DNA of 64,000 nt from JBBQNY01 sp038255255 (GCA_038255255.1 JBBSLL010000002.1:112637-176636), one strand, 5' to 3'; counted from the first letter of the stretch, positions 1 through 8,762 are shown. The notes: a model not told the origin generated them from the sequence alone. Numbers and translations are program-made.

Positions 1-1
1 C

Positions 2-208
2 GGGTCGCTGGGCGCGGTAGCCCCGGCAGCTGAGACGCCGTCAAGTGAACCCGTCCTGGACGCGATCGGATTTGACGCGACCCGCTTCGAAACCCTGCTC
101 GAAGCCGTCAATCTCGACTTTTCCGCTCTTTCGGCGCGCCTGCTGGCGCTCGAGCTTGCCGGGTTCATAGAAGCGCTGCCGGGCGCCCGCTACGTGCGTT
201 TGCGCTGA
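2..208 (+). CDS. dprA: DNA-processing protein DprA, C-terminal fragment
   Basis: The open frame enters from the left edge and stops with TGA at 206-208, giving the last 68 residues. The pattern (LDAIGFD, then LLEAVNLDFSALSARLLALELAGFIEALPG broken into helices, then RYVRL) matches the winged-helix DprA C-terminal domain. DprA loads RecA onto incoming single-stranded DNA during natural transformation. The Rossmann-like core lies outside the window. A dprA-topA order is usual in gammaproteobacteria, which supports the call. The coding sequence is incomplete only because the window starts here. Confidence 0.8.
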   Translation, partial: GSLGAVAPAAETPSSEPVLDAIGFDATRFETLLEAVNLDFSALSARLLALELAGFIEALPGARYVRLR

Positions 209-248
209 ACACAGAGCCCTCGGGGGCAAGCGCGACTGCACGCGAAGC

Positions 249-279
249 TTGACAGCGCGCGAAGTCGTGTGAGCACACT
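249..279 (+). promoter_or_regulatory. possible topA promoter
   Basis: A perfect TTGACA lies at 249-254 and a weak CACACT at 274-279, with a long 19-nt spacer. It sits 100 nt upstream of the topA start, in the dprA-topA gap. Only the -35 box is convincing. Confidence 0.25.
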
Positions 280-378
280 GAATAAGGACGCCGGCACTTT
301 CGCGGGTGTCGGCAAGGTTGTCCCTTCGCCGCGCAGACCTGCGCACGCGGACGACGCGACCCCTGGAGTTATGCACGC

Positions 379-2967
379 GTGGCCAAAAACCTGCTCATCG
401 TCGAGTCGCCGGCCAAGGCCAAGACGATCAACAAGTATCTGGGCAAGGACTTCCAGGTCCTGGCCTCCTACGGTCACGTCCGCGACCTCGTGCCCAAGGA
501 AGGTGCCGTCGACACCGAGCACGGCTTCGCGATGAACTATGCGGTGATCGAGCGCAACGAGAAGCACGTCGATGCCATCGCGAAGGCCGCGAAGTCGGCT
601 GAGGCGCTTTATCTTGCGACCGACCTTGATCGCGAGGGCGAGGCCATCAGCTGGCACATCGCCGAGATCCTCGCCGAGCGCGGGCTGCTCAAGGGCAAGG
701 CCCTGCACCGCGTGGTGTTCTCGGAGATCACGCCACGCGCCATCAAGGAAGCGATCGCGCATCCACGCAGCATCTCAAGCGACCTGGTGGACGCGCAGCA
801 GGCGCGCCGCGCGCTCGACTACCTGGTCGGATTCAACATCTCGCCGATCCTGTGGCGCAAGGTGCAGACCGGGCTCTCGGCCGGACGCGTCCAGTCACCC
901 GCGCTGCGCATGATCGTCGAGCGCGAGCAGGAGATCGAAGCCTTCGTGCCGCGCGAGTACTGGTCGATGGAGGCCGAGTGCGCGCACGCCAGACAACCCT
1001 TCACCGCGCGTCTGGTGAAACTGGACGGCGCGAAGTTCGAACAGTTCACGATCATCGAGGGCACGACGGCGCACGCGGCGGAAGCGCGCGTGCGCGCCGC
1101 CGCGCAAGGCGCGCTCACCGTCGCCGACGTGACCAGCAAGGAGCGCAAGCGCCGTCCCTCGCCACCGTTCATCACGTCGACGCTGCAGCAAGAGGCCGCG
1201 CGCAAGCTCGGCTTCACGACGTCACGCACCATGCGCATCGCGCAAAAACTTTACGAGGGCGTGTCGCTGGGCGAAGAGGGCCTGGTGGGCCTCATCACCT
1301 ACATGCGTACCGATTCGGTAAGTGTGTCGGCCGACGCGCTCAACGATATCCGCGGCGTCATCACCCGGCAATTCGGCGCCCACGCGCTCCCGGAGAAGCC
1401 CAACTTCTACCAGACCAAATCCAAGAACGCGCAGGAAGCGCACGAGGCGATCCGTCCCACCGAGGCGACGCACACGCCTGCGGCCATGGCGCGCTTCCTC
1501 GACGACGACTCGCGCCGGCTGTATGAGCTCATCTGGAAGCGCACCATCGCAAGCCAGATGGTGCCCGCCACGCTCAATACAGTCAGCGTCGAACTCGCCG
1601 CGGGCAAGGATCACTCGTTTCGCGCCAGCGGCACGACTGTCATCGATCCGGGTTTTCTCGCGGTCTACGAAGAGGGCAAGGACCAGAAGACCAGCGAGGA
1701 CGACGACGAGAACCGCAAGCTGCCGTTGCTGACGGTGGGCGAACGCGTGCCGCTCGAGTCGATCCACACCGATCAGCATTTCACCGAACCGCCGCCTAGG
1801 TATTCCGAAGCGAGTCTCGTCAAGGCGCTCGAGGAACATGGCATCGGCCGCCCCAGCACTTTTGCGAGCATCATCCAGACCCTGCTCGCGCGCCAGTACG
1901 TCACGCTCGACGCACGCCGCTTCCGTCCCTCCGACGTCGGCCGGGTGGTGGCGACTTTCCTGTCACAGCATTTCACGCGCTACGTCGACTACGATTTCAC
2001 CGCGAAGCTGGAGGACGAACTCGACAGCGTCGCGCGCGGCGAGGAAGGCTGGCGGCCGTTGATGACGCGCTTCTGGGAGCCGTTCAAGCTGCTCGTGGAC
2101 GACAAGCGCGAGTCGGTCGACCGAAACGAGGCCAGCGGCACGCGGATCCTCGGCAACCATCCGGTCAGCGGGCTCGAAGTTTCGGTGCGGCTCGGCAGGT
2201 TCGGCCCGCTCGCGCAGATCGGCAACAAGGACGCGGGCGACGACCTCAAGTTCGCGAGCCTGCGCCCGGGCCAGAGCATCGCGACGATTTCGCTCGCCGA
2301 TGCCATCGACCTGTTCCGCTTGCCGCGTACCGTGGGCCAGGCCGAGGACGGCGAGGACATCGTGGCCGCCATCGGGCGCTTCGGTCCCTTCGTGAAGCAT
2401 GGCAAGGTCTATGCCTCGCTGGGCGTCACCGACGACCCCTACACCATCGAGTTGCCCCGAGCGCTCGAACTCTTCGCGCAAAAACTCGAGCTGGCGGCCA
2501 ACCGCCTGATCGCGAGCTTCGACGAGGGCGCCATCGAGATCGTCAACGGCCGCTTCGGTCCCTACATCACCGATGGCAAGAAGAACGGGCGCATCCCCAA
2601 GGATCGAGATCCCAAGTCCGTGACGCGGGAAGAAGCGGTCGCGTGGCTGGCCGCCGCGCCAGACCGGCCGGCGCGCGGTGGCGCGCGGCGTGGCGCGCCG
2701 AAAAAGGGCGCGCGGGGCGCGGCCGCGGCGACGAAATCGCCTGCCACGAAGAAGACCCCGGTCAAGAAGGCTGCTGTCGCGAAGAAGACCGGGCGCAAGA
2801 AGACTGCGGCCAGTAAGTCCACGACAAAATCACCGGCGACAAAAAAGTCCACGGTCCGCAAGGCAACGGGAAAGACCGCGTCGAAGGTCACGACCAGGCC
2901 TGCAGCCGTAAAGAAGGCGGCGCGCAAGGTCGCGGCGAAGAAGATGCCCAAGGCCGCGGCATCGTAG
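379..2967 (+). CDS. topA: DNA topoisomerase I (type IA) with lysine-rich tail
   Basis: Relaxes negatively supercoiled DNA through a 5'-phosphotyrosine intermediate. The Toprim domain opens the protein, with catalytic Glu9 (VESPAKA) and the D82-x-D84-x-E86 metal triad in DLDREGE. The nucleophile is Tyr308 in GLITYMRTDS. After the catalytic core (about 1-570) come topoisomerase C-terminal repeats with GRFGP signatures, the last near residue 720, then a tail of about 100 residues (763-862) made almost only of Lys, Ala, Thr, Ser and Arg. I see no paired-Cys zinc ribbons like those of E. coli TopA; the basic tail probably provides the nonspecific DNA contact. The start is GTG at 379; an ATG at 371 is out of frame. 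Length (862 aa) is normal. Confidence 0.97.
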   Translation: MAKNLLIVESPAKAKTINKYLGKDFQVLASYGHVRDLVPKEGAVDTEHGFAMNYAVIERNEKHVDAIAKAAKSAEALYLATDLDREGEAISWHIAEILAERGLLKGKALHRVVFSEITPRAIKEAIAHPRSISSDLVDAQQARRALDYLVGFNISPILWRKVQTGLSAGRVQSPALRMIVEREQEIEAFVPREYWSMEAECAHARQPFTARLVKLDGAKFEQFTIIEGTTAHAAEARVRAAAQGALTVADVTSKERKRRPSPPFITSTLQQEAARKLGFTTSRTMRIAQKLYEGVSLGEEGLVGLITYMRTDSVSVSADALNDIRGVITRQFGAHALPEKPNFYQTKSKNAQEAHEAIRPTEATHTPAAMARFLDDDSRRLYELIWKRTIASQMVPATLNTVSVELAAGKDHSFRASGTTVIDPGFLAVYEEGKDQKTSEDDDENRKLPLLTVGERVPLESIHTDQHFTEPPPRYSEASLVKALEEHGIGRPSTFASIIQTLLARQYVTLDARRFRPSDVGRVVATFLSQHFTRYVDYDFTAKLEDELDSVARGEEGWRPLMTRFWEPFKLLVDDKRESVDRNEASGTRILGNHPVSGLEVSVRLGRFGPLAQIGNKDAGDDLKFASLRPGQSIATISLADAIDLFRLPRTVGQAEDGEDIVAAIGRFGPFVKHGKVYASLGVTDDPYTIELPRALELFAQKLELAANRLIASFDEGAIEIVNGRFGPYITDGKKNGRIPKDRDPKSVTREEAVAWLAAAPDRPARGGARRGAPKKGARGAAAATKSPATKKTPVKKAAVAKKTGRKKTAASKSTTKSPATKKSTVRKATGKTASKVTTRPAAVKKAARKVAAKKMPKAAAS

Positions 2968-3008
2968 ATCAGGCCGCGCCGGCGACCTGACGGTTCAGTG
3001 CGGCCGGC

Positions 3009-3332
3009 TCACCAGAGAAACTGCAGCAGCGTGACCTGGGGGTCGCCCTTGCCGCCGTCCGGATCGCGGGCGTGGCAGACGATGGTCTGCTTGCGCTCGT
3101 TGGCCATGCCGCGCTCGAAGACGACGAACCCACCGACTTCCCAGGTGCCGTCGTCCTTGCGGTTCACTGCGGCCTGCATCGACTTCTCGTCGATCTCCGC
3201 GTCCTCGGTGCCGAGCTTCTCTTGCGCCGCCTTGAGACAGACATCGAACACGCGATCCTCAGGCTTGGCTCCGCAGCCCGAGAGCATGGCTATCGCCAAA
3301 CCAAAGCTTGCGAGAAATGCGTTGCGAGGCAT
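3009..3332 (-). CDS. small hypothetical lipoprotein
   Basis: A 107-aa protein that I do not recognise. It begins MPRNAFLASFGLAIAML and has a lipobox LSGC around residues 17-20, so it should be an exported lipoprotein. The mature part is short and mixed-charge, with two further cysteines (one in FDVCLKAA, one in TIVCHARD) that could form a disulfide. The ATG at 3332 is chosen over an upstream in-frame ATG (34 residues longer) because it puts the signal peptide at the N-terminus. It converges on topA, 41 bp apart. Confidence 0.6.
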   Translation of the reverse strand: MPRNAFLASFGLAIAMLSGCGAKPEDRVFDVCLKAAQEKLGTEDAEIDEKSMQAAVNRKDDGTWEVGGFVVFERGMANERKQTIVCHARDPDGGKGDPQVTLLQFLW

Positions 3333-3535
3333 GCGGCGCTCCGGAGCCCGAAACTGGGCGAGAGATGCACAGTCTGCGCCGCTCATCACGGAATGGCATC
3401 GTGCGATGCAGCACAAACAGCCGCGCAGGCCCATTCCCCCAGCGGTCGCCCATGCTGCGAAGCAATGCAGCGGCGCGACCCGCTAACGTGGGGGCGGCGT
3501 ACGGGCGTGGCAGAATCGCCAAAACGGGATTCTCC

Positions 3536-4312
3536 ATGCGCACCAAAACCGAAATCGTCGAGAACTGGCTGCCGCGTTACACGGGCGTGCCCCTGTCCGG
3601 ATTCGGCGAACACGTGCTGCTCACCAATTTCAGCGGCTATCTAGGCCACTTCGCGCGCATGACGGGCGCCGAGATACTGGGCCACGACCGGCCGATGCCG
3701 AGCGCGACCGCGGACGGCATCACCATGATCAACTTCGGCATGGGCAGTCCGAACGCGGCCACTCTCATGGACCTGTTGTCCGCGGTGTCACCCAAGGCCG
3801 TGCTGTTGCTCGGCAAGTGCGGTGGCCTCAAGCGCAAGAACAGCCTAGGCGACCTGGTGTTGCCGATCGCGGCCATCCGGGGTGAAGGCACGTCCAATGA
3901 TTACATGCCGCCCGAAGTGCCTGCCCTGCCCGCCTTCGCGCTGCAGCGCGCGGTGTCGACCATGATCCGCGACCTCGGCCACGACTATTGGACCGGCACG
4001 GTATTCACCACCAACCGTCGCGTCTGGGAACACGATGAGGCCTTCAAGGAATACCTGCGCAGGCTGCGCTGCATGGCGATCGACATGGAGACCGCCACCA
4101 TCTTCGCCGCCGGGTTCGCCAACCGCATCCCGTGCGGTGCGCTGCTGCTGGTTTCCGACCAGCCGATGATTCCCGAAGGGATCAAGACCGAGGCCTCCGA
4201 CGCGCAGGTGAGCGCCGAGTTCGTGGAACGCCACATCAATATCGGCATCGAGGCGCTGCGCCTGATCCGCCGTCACGGCAAATCGGTCCGGCACCTGCGC
4301 TTCGATGAGTGA
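3536..4312 (+). CDS. amn: AMP nucleosidase (short form)
   Basis: Predicted to hydrolyse AMP to adenine and ribose 5-phosphate in purine salvage. The 258-aa protein has the nucleoside phosphorylase fold: FGMGSPNAATLMDLL, the glycine-rich LLLGKCGGLK, and the late AIDMETATIFAAGF motif whose Met and Glu bind the ribose in this superfamily, followed by LLVSDQP. It matches the short AMP nucleosidases of Bacteroidetes and Xanthomonadales, not the 484-aa E. coli Amn with its extra N-terminal regulatory domain. The ATG at 3536 is preferred; the frame stays open upstream to 3308, but that part looks non-coding. A related purine nucleosidase is the main alternative. Confidence 0.85.
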   Translation: MRTKTEIVENWLPRYTGVPLSGFGEHVLLTNFSGYLGHFARMTGAEILGHDRPMPSATADGITMINFGMGSPNAATLMDLLSAVSPKAVLLLGKCGGLKRKNSLGDLVLPIAAIRGEGTSNDYMPPEVPALPAFALQRAVSTMIRDLGHDYWTGTVFTTNRRVWEHDEAFKEYLRRLRCMAIDMETATIFAAGFANRIPCGALLLVSDQPMIPEGIKTEASDAQVSAEFVERHINIGIEALRLIRRHGKSVRHLRFDE

Positions 4313-4325
4313 GCCGACGCCGCTT

Positions 4326-4377
4326 GCGCGCCACTGGCGCGCGCGTCGGCGAACGCCATGGACAGGATGTCCATGGC
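4326..4377. terminator. paired hairpins between convergent genes
   Basis: Two perfect inverted repeats lie between the convergent amn and msrB stops: 7-bp GC-only arms at 4326-4332 and 4336-4342 with a 3-nt loop, and 10-bp arms GCCATGGACA / TGTCCATGGC at 4355-4364 and 4368-4377 with a 3-nt loop. Neither has a U-tract, so they may act as mRNA 3'-end stabilisers or bidirectional weak terminators. Confidence 0.5.
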
Positions 4378-4438
4378 CAGGGCGACTTGGCGAGCGCAGG
4401 ATGCGCAGAGCCTAGTCGCCGGGTTCACTCTCGAGAAT

Positions 4439-4924
4439 CTACGCCGCCACGCCTTGCTCGAGTGCAGCGACGTGCACGTCGTCGCCCCGTCCCAGCGGGT
4501 CGGGGAATCGCTCGCCGACCGGAGTGAACCCGAGAGAGACCGAATTGAGGCAATGGCGTTCGCCGGTGGGCGGCGGACCGTCCGGGAACACATGCCCGAG
4601 GTGGCTGCCGCAACGACCGCACACGATCTCGTCGCGGATCATTCCGTAGCTGGTGTCGCGCTCGGTGCGCACGTGAGCAGGATCGAATGGTTCGAAGAAA
4701 CTGGGCCACCCGGTACCCGAGTCGAATTTGGTATCGGAGCGGAACAGGGGCAGGGCGCACAGGCGGCAGGTGTAGACGCCATCGCGCTTGTTATCGAGAA
4801 AAGTGCCGCAGAAGGCCGCTTCAGTGCCGTGTTCCAGCAGCACGCGCCGCTCGCTGGAGTTGAGCCCGGAAGCCAGCTCGCGACGCTGCACCTCTGAGGG
4901 GGGGCTGAGGTCGAAATCGGTCAT
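4439..4924 (-). CDS. msrB: peptide-methionine (R)-S-oxide reductase
   Basis: Reduces the R-epimer of methionine sulfoxide in proteins, repairing oxidative damage in the cytoplasm. The 161-aa single-domain protein has the structural zinc site Cys53/Cys56 (CRLC) and Cys102/Cys105 (CGRC), the SGTGWPSFF substrate loop, and the catalytic Cys125 in RHCLNSVSL. Start ATG at 4924; the frame is open further upstream but the extra residues do not resemble MsrB. It stands 91 bp downstream of the glutaredoxin-rhodanese gene on the same strand, so a redox-repair operon is plausible. Confidence 0.95.
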   Translation of the reverse strand: MTDFDLSPPSEVQRRELASGLNSSERRVLLEHGTEAAFCGTFLDNKRDGVYTCRLCALPLFRSDTKFDSGTGWPSFFEPFDPAHVRTERDTSYGMIRDEIVCGRCGSHLGHVFPDGPPPTGERHCLNSVSLGFTPVGERFPDPLGRGDDVHVAALEQGVAA

Positions 4925-5015
4925 GACCTGATTCTCGCTGCCGGGAGACGGGTGACTGCACCACGCCCCAGGTGGAGGGCCGGTGACGGAAACCCTCGGC
5001 CCAGCGCTGGCGTTG

Positions 5016-5942
5016 TCAGTAGGTGGGTACGGAGGGATCGACATCGCGCGACCACGCGTCGATGCCGCCAACGATGTTGGCGATATGGGTGAAGCCAAGC
5101 CCGCGGAAATGCTCGGCAGCCTGCTGGCTGCGCCCGCCGTGGTGGCAAAGGAACGCGAGTGCCGTGTCCTTGGGCATTGCCTGCAGTCGTTCGAGGCCGT
5201 CTCCGTCCAGGGACACGAAGGGACAATTGAGCGCGGAGCGAGCGCGTTCGTCCGGCGGGCGCACATCGACCACGATCAACGAACCGGCGGCCACCCGGGC
5301 AGCGACTTCGGTCGGCGCGAGTGCCTTCACCGCGCCCGGCGCATTGGGATTGCGGAGCGCGAGGCCGCCGCCCGCGACGTCCTCGACCCAGTCCATCACC
5401 AGTCCGCGCGCGCGCGCCGCCGATCCGGCGTCGAAGTGCACGGCGATACCGTTGCTGTGCGCGACGAGATCGCTCGCGCGCGGCGGCGCAAGCTGGAACT
5501 GCGGCCGGAACTCGCGATCGATCGCGAGTTGCAATACCGCGTCGCCAGCCTCTTCCAGCGCGGGCCGGATGGCCGCCGCCGCCGCATCCGTGATCGTGAT
5601 CTCGGGTGGCGTGCGATCCGGCACCGCGATGCCCAGCATGGCGTGAAGCTCGCCCTGCTCGTACATCTGGGCCACGATGTCCGAACCGCCCAGCAGCTCG
5701 CCCCGGACGTAAAGCTGCGGGATCGTCGGCCAGTTGCCGTATGCCTTGATGCCCTGCCGGATCGCTTCGTCGCTCAAGACGTCGACCGTCGCGTAGTCGA
5801 CGCCGAGGGACTCGAGCGTACCGATCGCGCTCGCCGAGAAGCCGCAGCGTGGCGACTGGCGATCGCCTTTCATGAACAGCACCACCGCGTTTTCGGAAAG
5901 CAGCGCGTCGATGCGCGCACGTGTGGGGGAATCGAGTGTCAT
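5016..5942 (-). CDS. Grx4-type monothiol glutaredoxin fused to an A-type-like domain and rhodanese
   Basis: A 308-aa three-part protein. Residues 1-105 are a monothiol glutaredoxin with the CGFS active site at 33-36 (RCGFSAS) and the WPTIPQLYVRGELLGGSDI glutathione/cluster-binding loop. Residues 112-205 resemble the HesB/IscA A-type carrier fold (PPEITITDAAA, then NPNAP) but lack its three cluster cysteines. Residues 207-308 form a rhodanese domain with active-site Cys266 in CHHGGRS. CGFS glutaredoxins carry [2Fe-2S] clusters; the rhodanese adds possible sulfur or persulfide transfer. Start ATG 5942 aligns with the family. Probably linked to iron-sulfur cluster trafficking; it is followed by msrB on the same strand. 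Confidence 0.9.
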   Translation of the reverse strand: MTLDSPTRARIDALLSENAVVLFMKGDRQSPRCGFSASAIGTLESLGVDYATVDVLSDEAIRQGIKAYGNWPTIPQLYVRGELLGGSDIVAQMYEQGELHAMLGIAVPDRTPPEITITDAAAAAIRPALEEAGDAVLQLAIDREFRPQFQLAPPRASDLVAHSNGIAVHFDAGSAARARGLVMDWVEDVAGGGLALRNPNAPGAVKALAPTEVAARVAAGSLIVVDVRPPDERARSALNCPFVSLDGDGLERLQAMPKDTALAFLCHHGGRSQQAAEHFRGLGFTHIANIVGGIDAWSRDVDPSVPTY

Positions 5943-5999
5943 GGGGATCCGTGGAGAGCGCGAGTGGTTGCGTCTGAAATGATAGTCACGAGAGCCTTT

Positions 6000-6668
6000 T
6001 CAAGGCCTGCCGAGGGCAGCGCGCGCGGCCGGCGCGACGCGCAGGGCCCATGCGCCGTATTGCAAGTCACTCGGATGCAGGCCGTCCTCCACCAGCTGGG
6101 CCCGGTGCGCGGGCGACCGCGACAGGTCGGTGACGTCGACGAAGGCGATGCCCGCCCGGCGCGCTTCCTCGCGGGCTACCGTGTTGAACGCATCGATCTC
6201 GCGGCTTATCACAGTGGCCCCGCGCGGATCTTTCGCCGCGAACGTGGTGACGCCCCAGTCGGGAATGGACACGAGCAGCACGTGCCGGGGTTCCCCGTCC
6301 GCCAGCGCGACCGCGCGCGACAGCATCTCCCGCAGGTCGGCGCGGTAAGTGTCCGGCGCGCCTTTCCGGTATTGGTCGTTGACGCCGATGAGCAGTGTCA
6401 CCAGGTCGTACGGGGCGTCGAACGATTCGGAATCCATGGCCTGGTCGAGTTCCGCGACTGTCCACCCCGTTCGCGCGACGATGCGCGGATCCTCGACCGA
6501 CAGACCGTCTGCGCGCAGCCGCGCCGCGAGTTGCACCGGCCAGCGCCCGCTCTCGGCTACGCCTTCGCCGATCGTGTACGAATCGCCCAGCGCCAGGTAG
6601 CGCTTCGTGCGATCCATGGACGCGCAGCTGGTCAGCACCATCGCGCAGGCCAGCAGCGCCACGCGCAT
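6000..6668 (-). CDS. SGNH/GDSL-family esterase lipoprotein
   Basis: A 222-aa hydrolase of the SGNH superfamily. Catalytic features are Ser30 in LALGDSYTIGEG, Asn97 in LIGVNDQY and the D195-x-x-H198 dyad in EDGLHPS. The N-terminus is a lipoprotein signal (VALLACAMVLTSC, lipidated Cys15), so it should be anchored in the envelope. The substrate is unknown; esters of lipids or acetylated glycans are typical. ATG 6668 is chosen because it places the lipobox correctly; ATGs at 6680 and 6713 add residues before it. The start lies 1 bp after the alaA stop, so the two are very likely co-transcribed. Confidence 0.82.
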   Translation of the reverse strand: MRVALLACAMVLTSCASMDRTKRYLALGDSYTIGEGVAESGRWPVQLAARLRADGLSVEDPRIVARTGWTVAELDQAMDSESFDAPYDLVTLLIGVNDQYRKGAPDTYRADLREMLSRAVALADGEPRHVLLVSIPDWGVTTFAAKDPRGATVISREIDAFNTVAREEARRAGIAFVDVTDLSRSPAHRAQLVEDGLHPSDLQYGAWALRVAPAARAALGRP

Positions 6669-6669
6669 T

Positions 6670-7917
6670 TCATGCCACATATCGCTTTGCCGTCGGTGCC
6701 ACATGGCGGGCAAGCGTGCGTTCGATGCGCGCGAAAACGTCGGTCATGACTTCAGCCTCCGGAAGCAGCGTCAGGCGCAGGTGATTGCGGTACGCCACGT
6801 TGAAACTCGAGCCGGGCACCACGAGCACGCACTCGCGCTCCAGCAGCTCGAGCGCGAACGCGTGGTCGTCGAATCCCGGGCAGCGCGCGGTGTCGATGCC
6901 CGGGAAAGCATAGAGGGCCCCGCCCGGGCTCACGAGTTCCAGCGTTGCGCTGCCCGCGCAGGCGTCGATGACCACGCGCCGCGTGTCGTGCAGGCGCCCG
7001 CCGGGCTGCGTCAGAGCGCGGGCGGTGTCCGGCCCGGCGAGCGCCGGCGCAATCGCCCACTGAGCGGCGACGTTGGCGCAAAGGCGCAGCGCCGACAGCA
7101 GGTCGAGGGCGTGCTGGTACGCGGCCGAGTGCGAGAGTGCGCCGCTCAGGCTGACCCAGCCCGCGCGATAGCCGCAGGCGCGATGCACCTTCGACAGGCC
7201 GCCGAACGACAGGCAGAGCGCATCGGGGGCGAGCGCCGCCATCGGCACGAACTCGGCCTCGTCGTAGAGGAGCCCGTCGTATATCTCGTCGACCATCAAG
7301 ACCAGGCCGTGCCGCGTAGCGAGCTCCGCCATGGCCACCAGCGTGCCGCGCGGATAGACCGCGCCGGTGGGATTGTTCGGATTGATCACCACCAGCGCGC
7401 GCGTGCGCGGCGTAATCAGCGCCTCGATCGCGGCGATCTGCGGAACGAAACCGTCTCCTGCGAGGCAGGGATAGTGCACAGCCACGCCGCCATTGAGCAC
7501 GGTCGCGGCGGTCCACAACGGATAGTCGGGCGCAGGGATCAGCACCTCGTCGGCCGGATCCAGCAACGCGCGCAGGCAGAGGTCGATCAGTTCGCTGACG
7601 CCGTTGCCAATCCAGACGCGCTCCGCGTGGGCGCCGGGTGCTCCGCGCCGTTGCTGCTGCTCCGCGACGGCCTCGCGTGCGGAAGGAAGGCCCTGCTGAT
7701 GGCAATAGGCCTCGCTGGCCGGCAGACCTGCCGCGACGGCCTGGCGCAGGTGTTCGGGGGTCTCGAAGCCGAATCGTCCTGGATTGCCGATGTTGAGCTT
7801 GATCACCTGCCGGCCTGAGGCCTCGATCGCCAGGGCGCGCCGCGCGAGTTCGCCGCGGATCTCGTAGCGGACTTCGCGCAGGCGGTGAGAGGAAGAGGGG
7901 GTGTGCGAGGCAGTCAT
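6670..7917 (-). CDS. alaA: alanine aminotransferase, AlaA-like (PLP-dependent)
   Basis: Class I/II aminotransferase, likely interconverting pyruvate/glutamate and alanine/2-oxoglutarate. It follows E. coli AlaA along its length: KLNIGNP, YIGNGVSEL-like VWIGNGVSEL, PAPDYPLWTAA, VINPNNPTGAVY, DEIYDGLLYD, and SFGGLSKVHR with the PLP-binding Lys243, then RLCANV. Length is 415 aa against 405 in E. coli. The stop is 1 bp before the SGNH lipoprotein start. AlaA assignment rests on motif similarity; other close aminotransferases (AspC-like) lack this exact set. Confidence 0.9.
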   Translation of the reverse strand: MTASHTPSSSHRLREVRYEIRGELARRALAIEASGRQVIKLNIGNPGRFGFETPEHLRQAVAAGLPASEAYCHQQGLPSAREAVAEQQQRRGAPGAHAERVWIGNGVSELIDLCLRALLDPADEVLIPAPDYPLWTAATVLNGGVAVHYPCLAGDGFVPQIAAIEALITPRTRALVVINPNNPTGAVYPRGTLVAMAELATRHGLVLMVDEIYDGLLYDEAEFVPMAALAPDALCLSFGGLSKVHRACGYRAGWVSLSGALSHSAAYQHALDLLSALRLCANVAAQWAIAPALAGPDTARALTQPGGRLHDTRRVVIDACAGSATLELVSPGGALYAFPGIDTARCPGFDDHAFALELLERECVLVVPGSSFNVAYRNHLRLTLLPEAEVMTDVFARIERTLARHVAPTAKRYVA

Positions 7918-8143
7918 GCGGGATCGCGTGGTTGCAGGCGCGCGATCCTAGGGGAGAAACCGCCATGGGTGCGCGACCTCGTTCCCACACGGCCGCCGCG
8001 GCCCCGGTTTTGCCCCATCCGGGCATGACTCCCGACACACGTGACCTTCGGACTATGGTCGTTTTCTGAGGCGCTGTTATAGTTCACTACAACACCACAT
8101 CAAACCGGCCTTTCGCCGGAGATACCGCGCCAAGGAGCGCACC

Positions 8144-8311
8144 ATGAACCGCTATCAATTTGAAGAAGTCCTGTTCGATGCCCTCTACGCCCCGATGCGG
8201 GCAGCGTGGAGCCAGATGGACGCCGACTCCGAAGTCGATGTCAACCAGATCGACGACATCGAGGTCGAAGATTACGCCCTTGAACTCATGGAAATGTCGG
8301 CGGAGTTCTGA
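8144..8311 (+). CDS. 55-aa acidic hypothetical protein
   Basis: A short frame starting ATG at 8144 with a good AAGGAG ribosome-binding site at 8132-8137 and a TGA stop at 8309-8311. The product is strongly acidic (MNRYQFEEVLFDALYAPMR, then DADSEVDVNQIDDIEVEDY) with no Cys, signal peptide or membrane segment. A TATAGT -10-like box sits at 8078-8083, and a short hairpin (CCGGC-CTTTC-GCCGG) falls at 8105-8119 in the leader. I do not recognise the family. Its own RBS and promoter-like upstream make it a credible gene; the charge suggests a small regulator or a mimic of nucleic acid, which is speculation. Confidence 0.55.
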   Translation: MNRYQFEEVLFDALYAPMRAAWSQMDADSEVDVNQIDDIEVEDYALELMEMSAEF

Positions 8312-8339
8312 TCACCCGGCGACGCGTCCAGCCCGCCCC

Positions 8340-8762
8340 TCACTGCGCGGTAACCCCGGTCGTGGATCGCTCAGGAACCAGGGCCGCCAAGGCCAGCGCT
8401 GCGAACAGAAGTTCGTAGGCGCCGGCCACGATCAGGAACGGCGTGTGCGTGACGCTGGCCAGCATCAGGGCCACGCGGGTCAGTCCGATGCCCCCATGCG
8501 TTCCAAGCAGGAGCCAGAGGCCCGCGCGATGGTAGTGCCGGCGCGACGCCGACATGAGAAGCAGCAGGGCAATGCCGATCTCGATTCCGCCGTAAAAGGC
8601 GCCGATTTCGATGCGCGTGACCGCGTCGGCGCCGACGGTGACGCCGGCACGCGCAAGCCAGTTGATCGGATCCAGCGCGAGCAGCACACCGAAAGCCAGC
8701 ATTCCCAGGCCTGCAATGACCAGTAAAGCTCGCGCCCATGCGGGTATGAGTGGCGCTTGCAT
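8340..8762 (-). CDS. DUF4345-like membrane protein
   Basis: A 140-aa integral membrane protein with four predicted helices: about 10-30 (ALLVIAGLGMLAFGVLLAL), 50-70 (ending IGIALLLLM), 80-100 and 108-128. The intramembrane GGIEIG and the layout resemble the DUF4345 family, which has no established function. Start ATG at 8762. It is divergent from rsgA with a 132-bp gap. Confidence 0.65.
   Translation of the reverse strand: MQAPLIPAWARALLVIAGLGMLAFGVLLALDPINWLARAGVTVGADAVTRIEIGAFYGGIEIGIALLLLMSASRRHYHRAGLWLLLGTHGGIGLTRVALMLASVTHTPFLIVAGAYELLFAALALAALVPERSTTGVTAQ

Noticed and set aside
4983..6749. 588-aa forward open frame opposite glutaredoxin and SGNH genes
   Set aside because: Arg/His-rich composition typical of an antisense shadow in high-GC DNA; the reverse-strand genes are clear family members.
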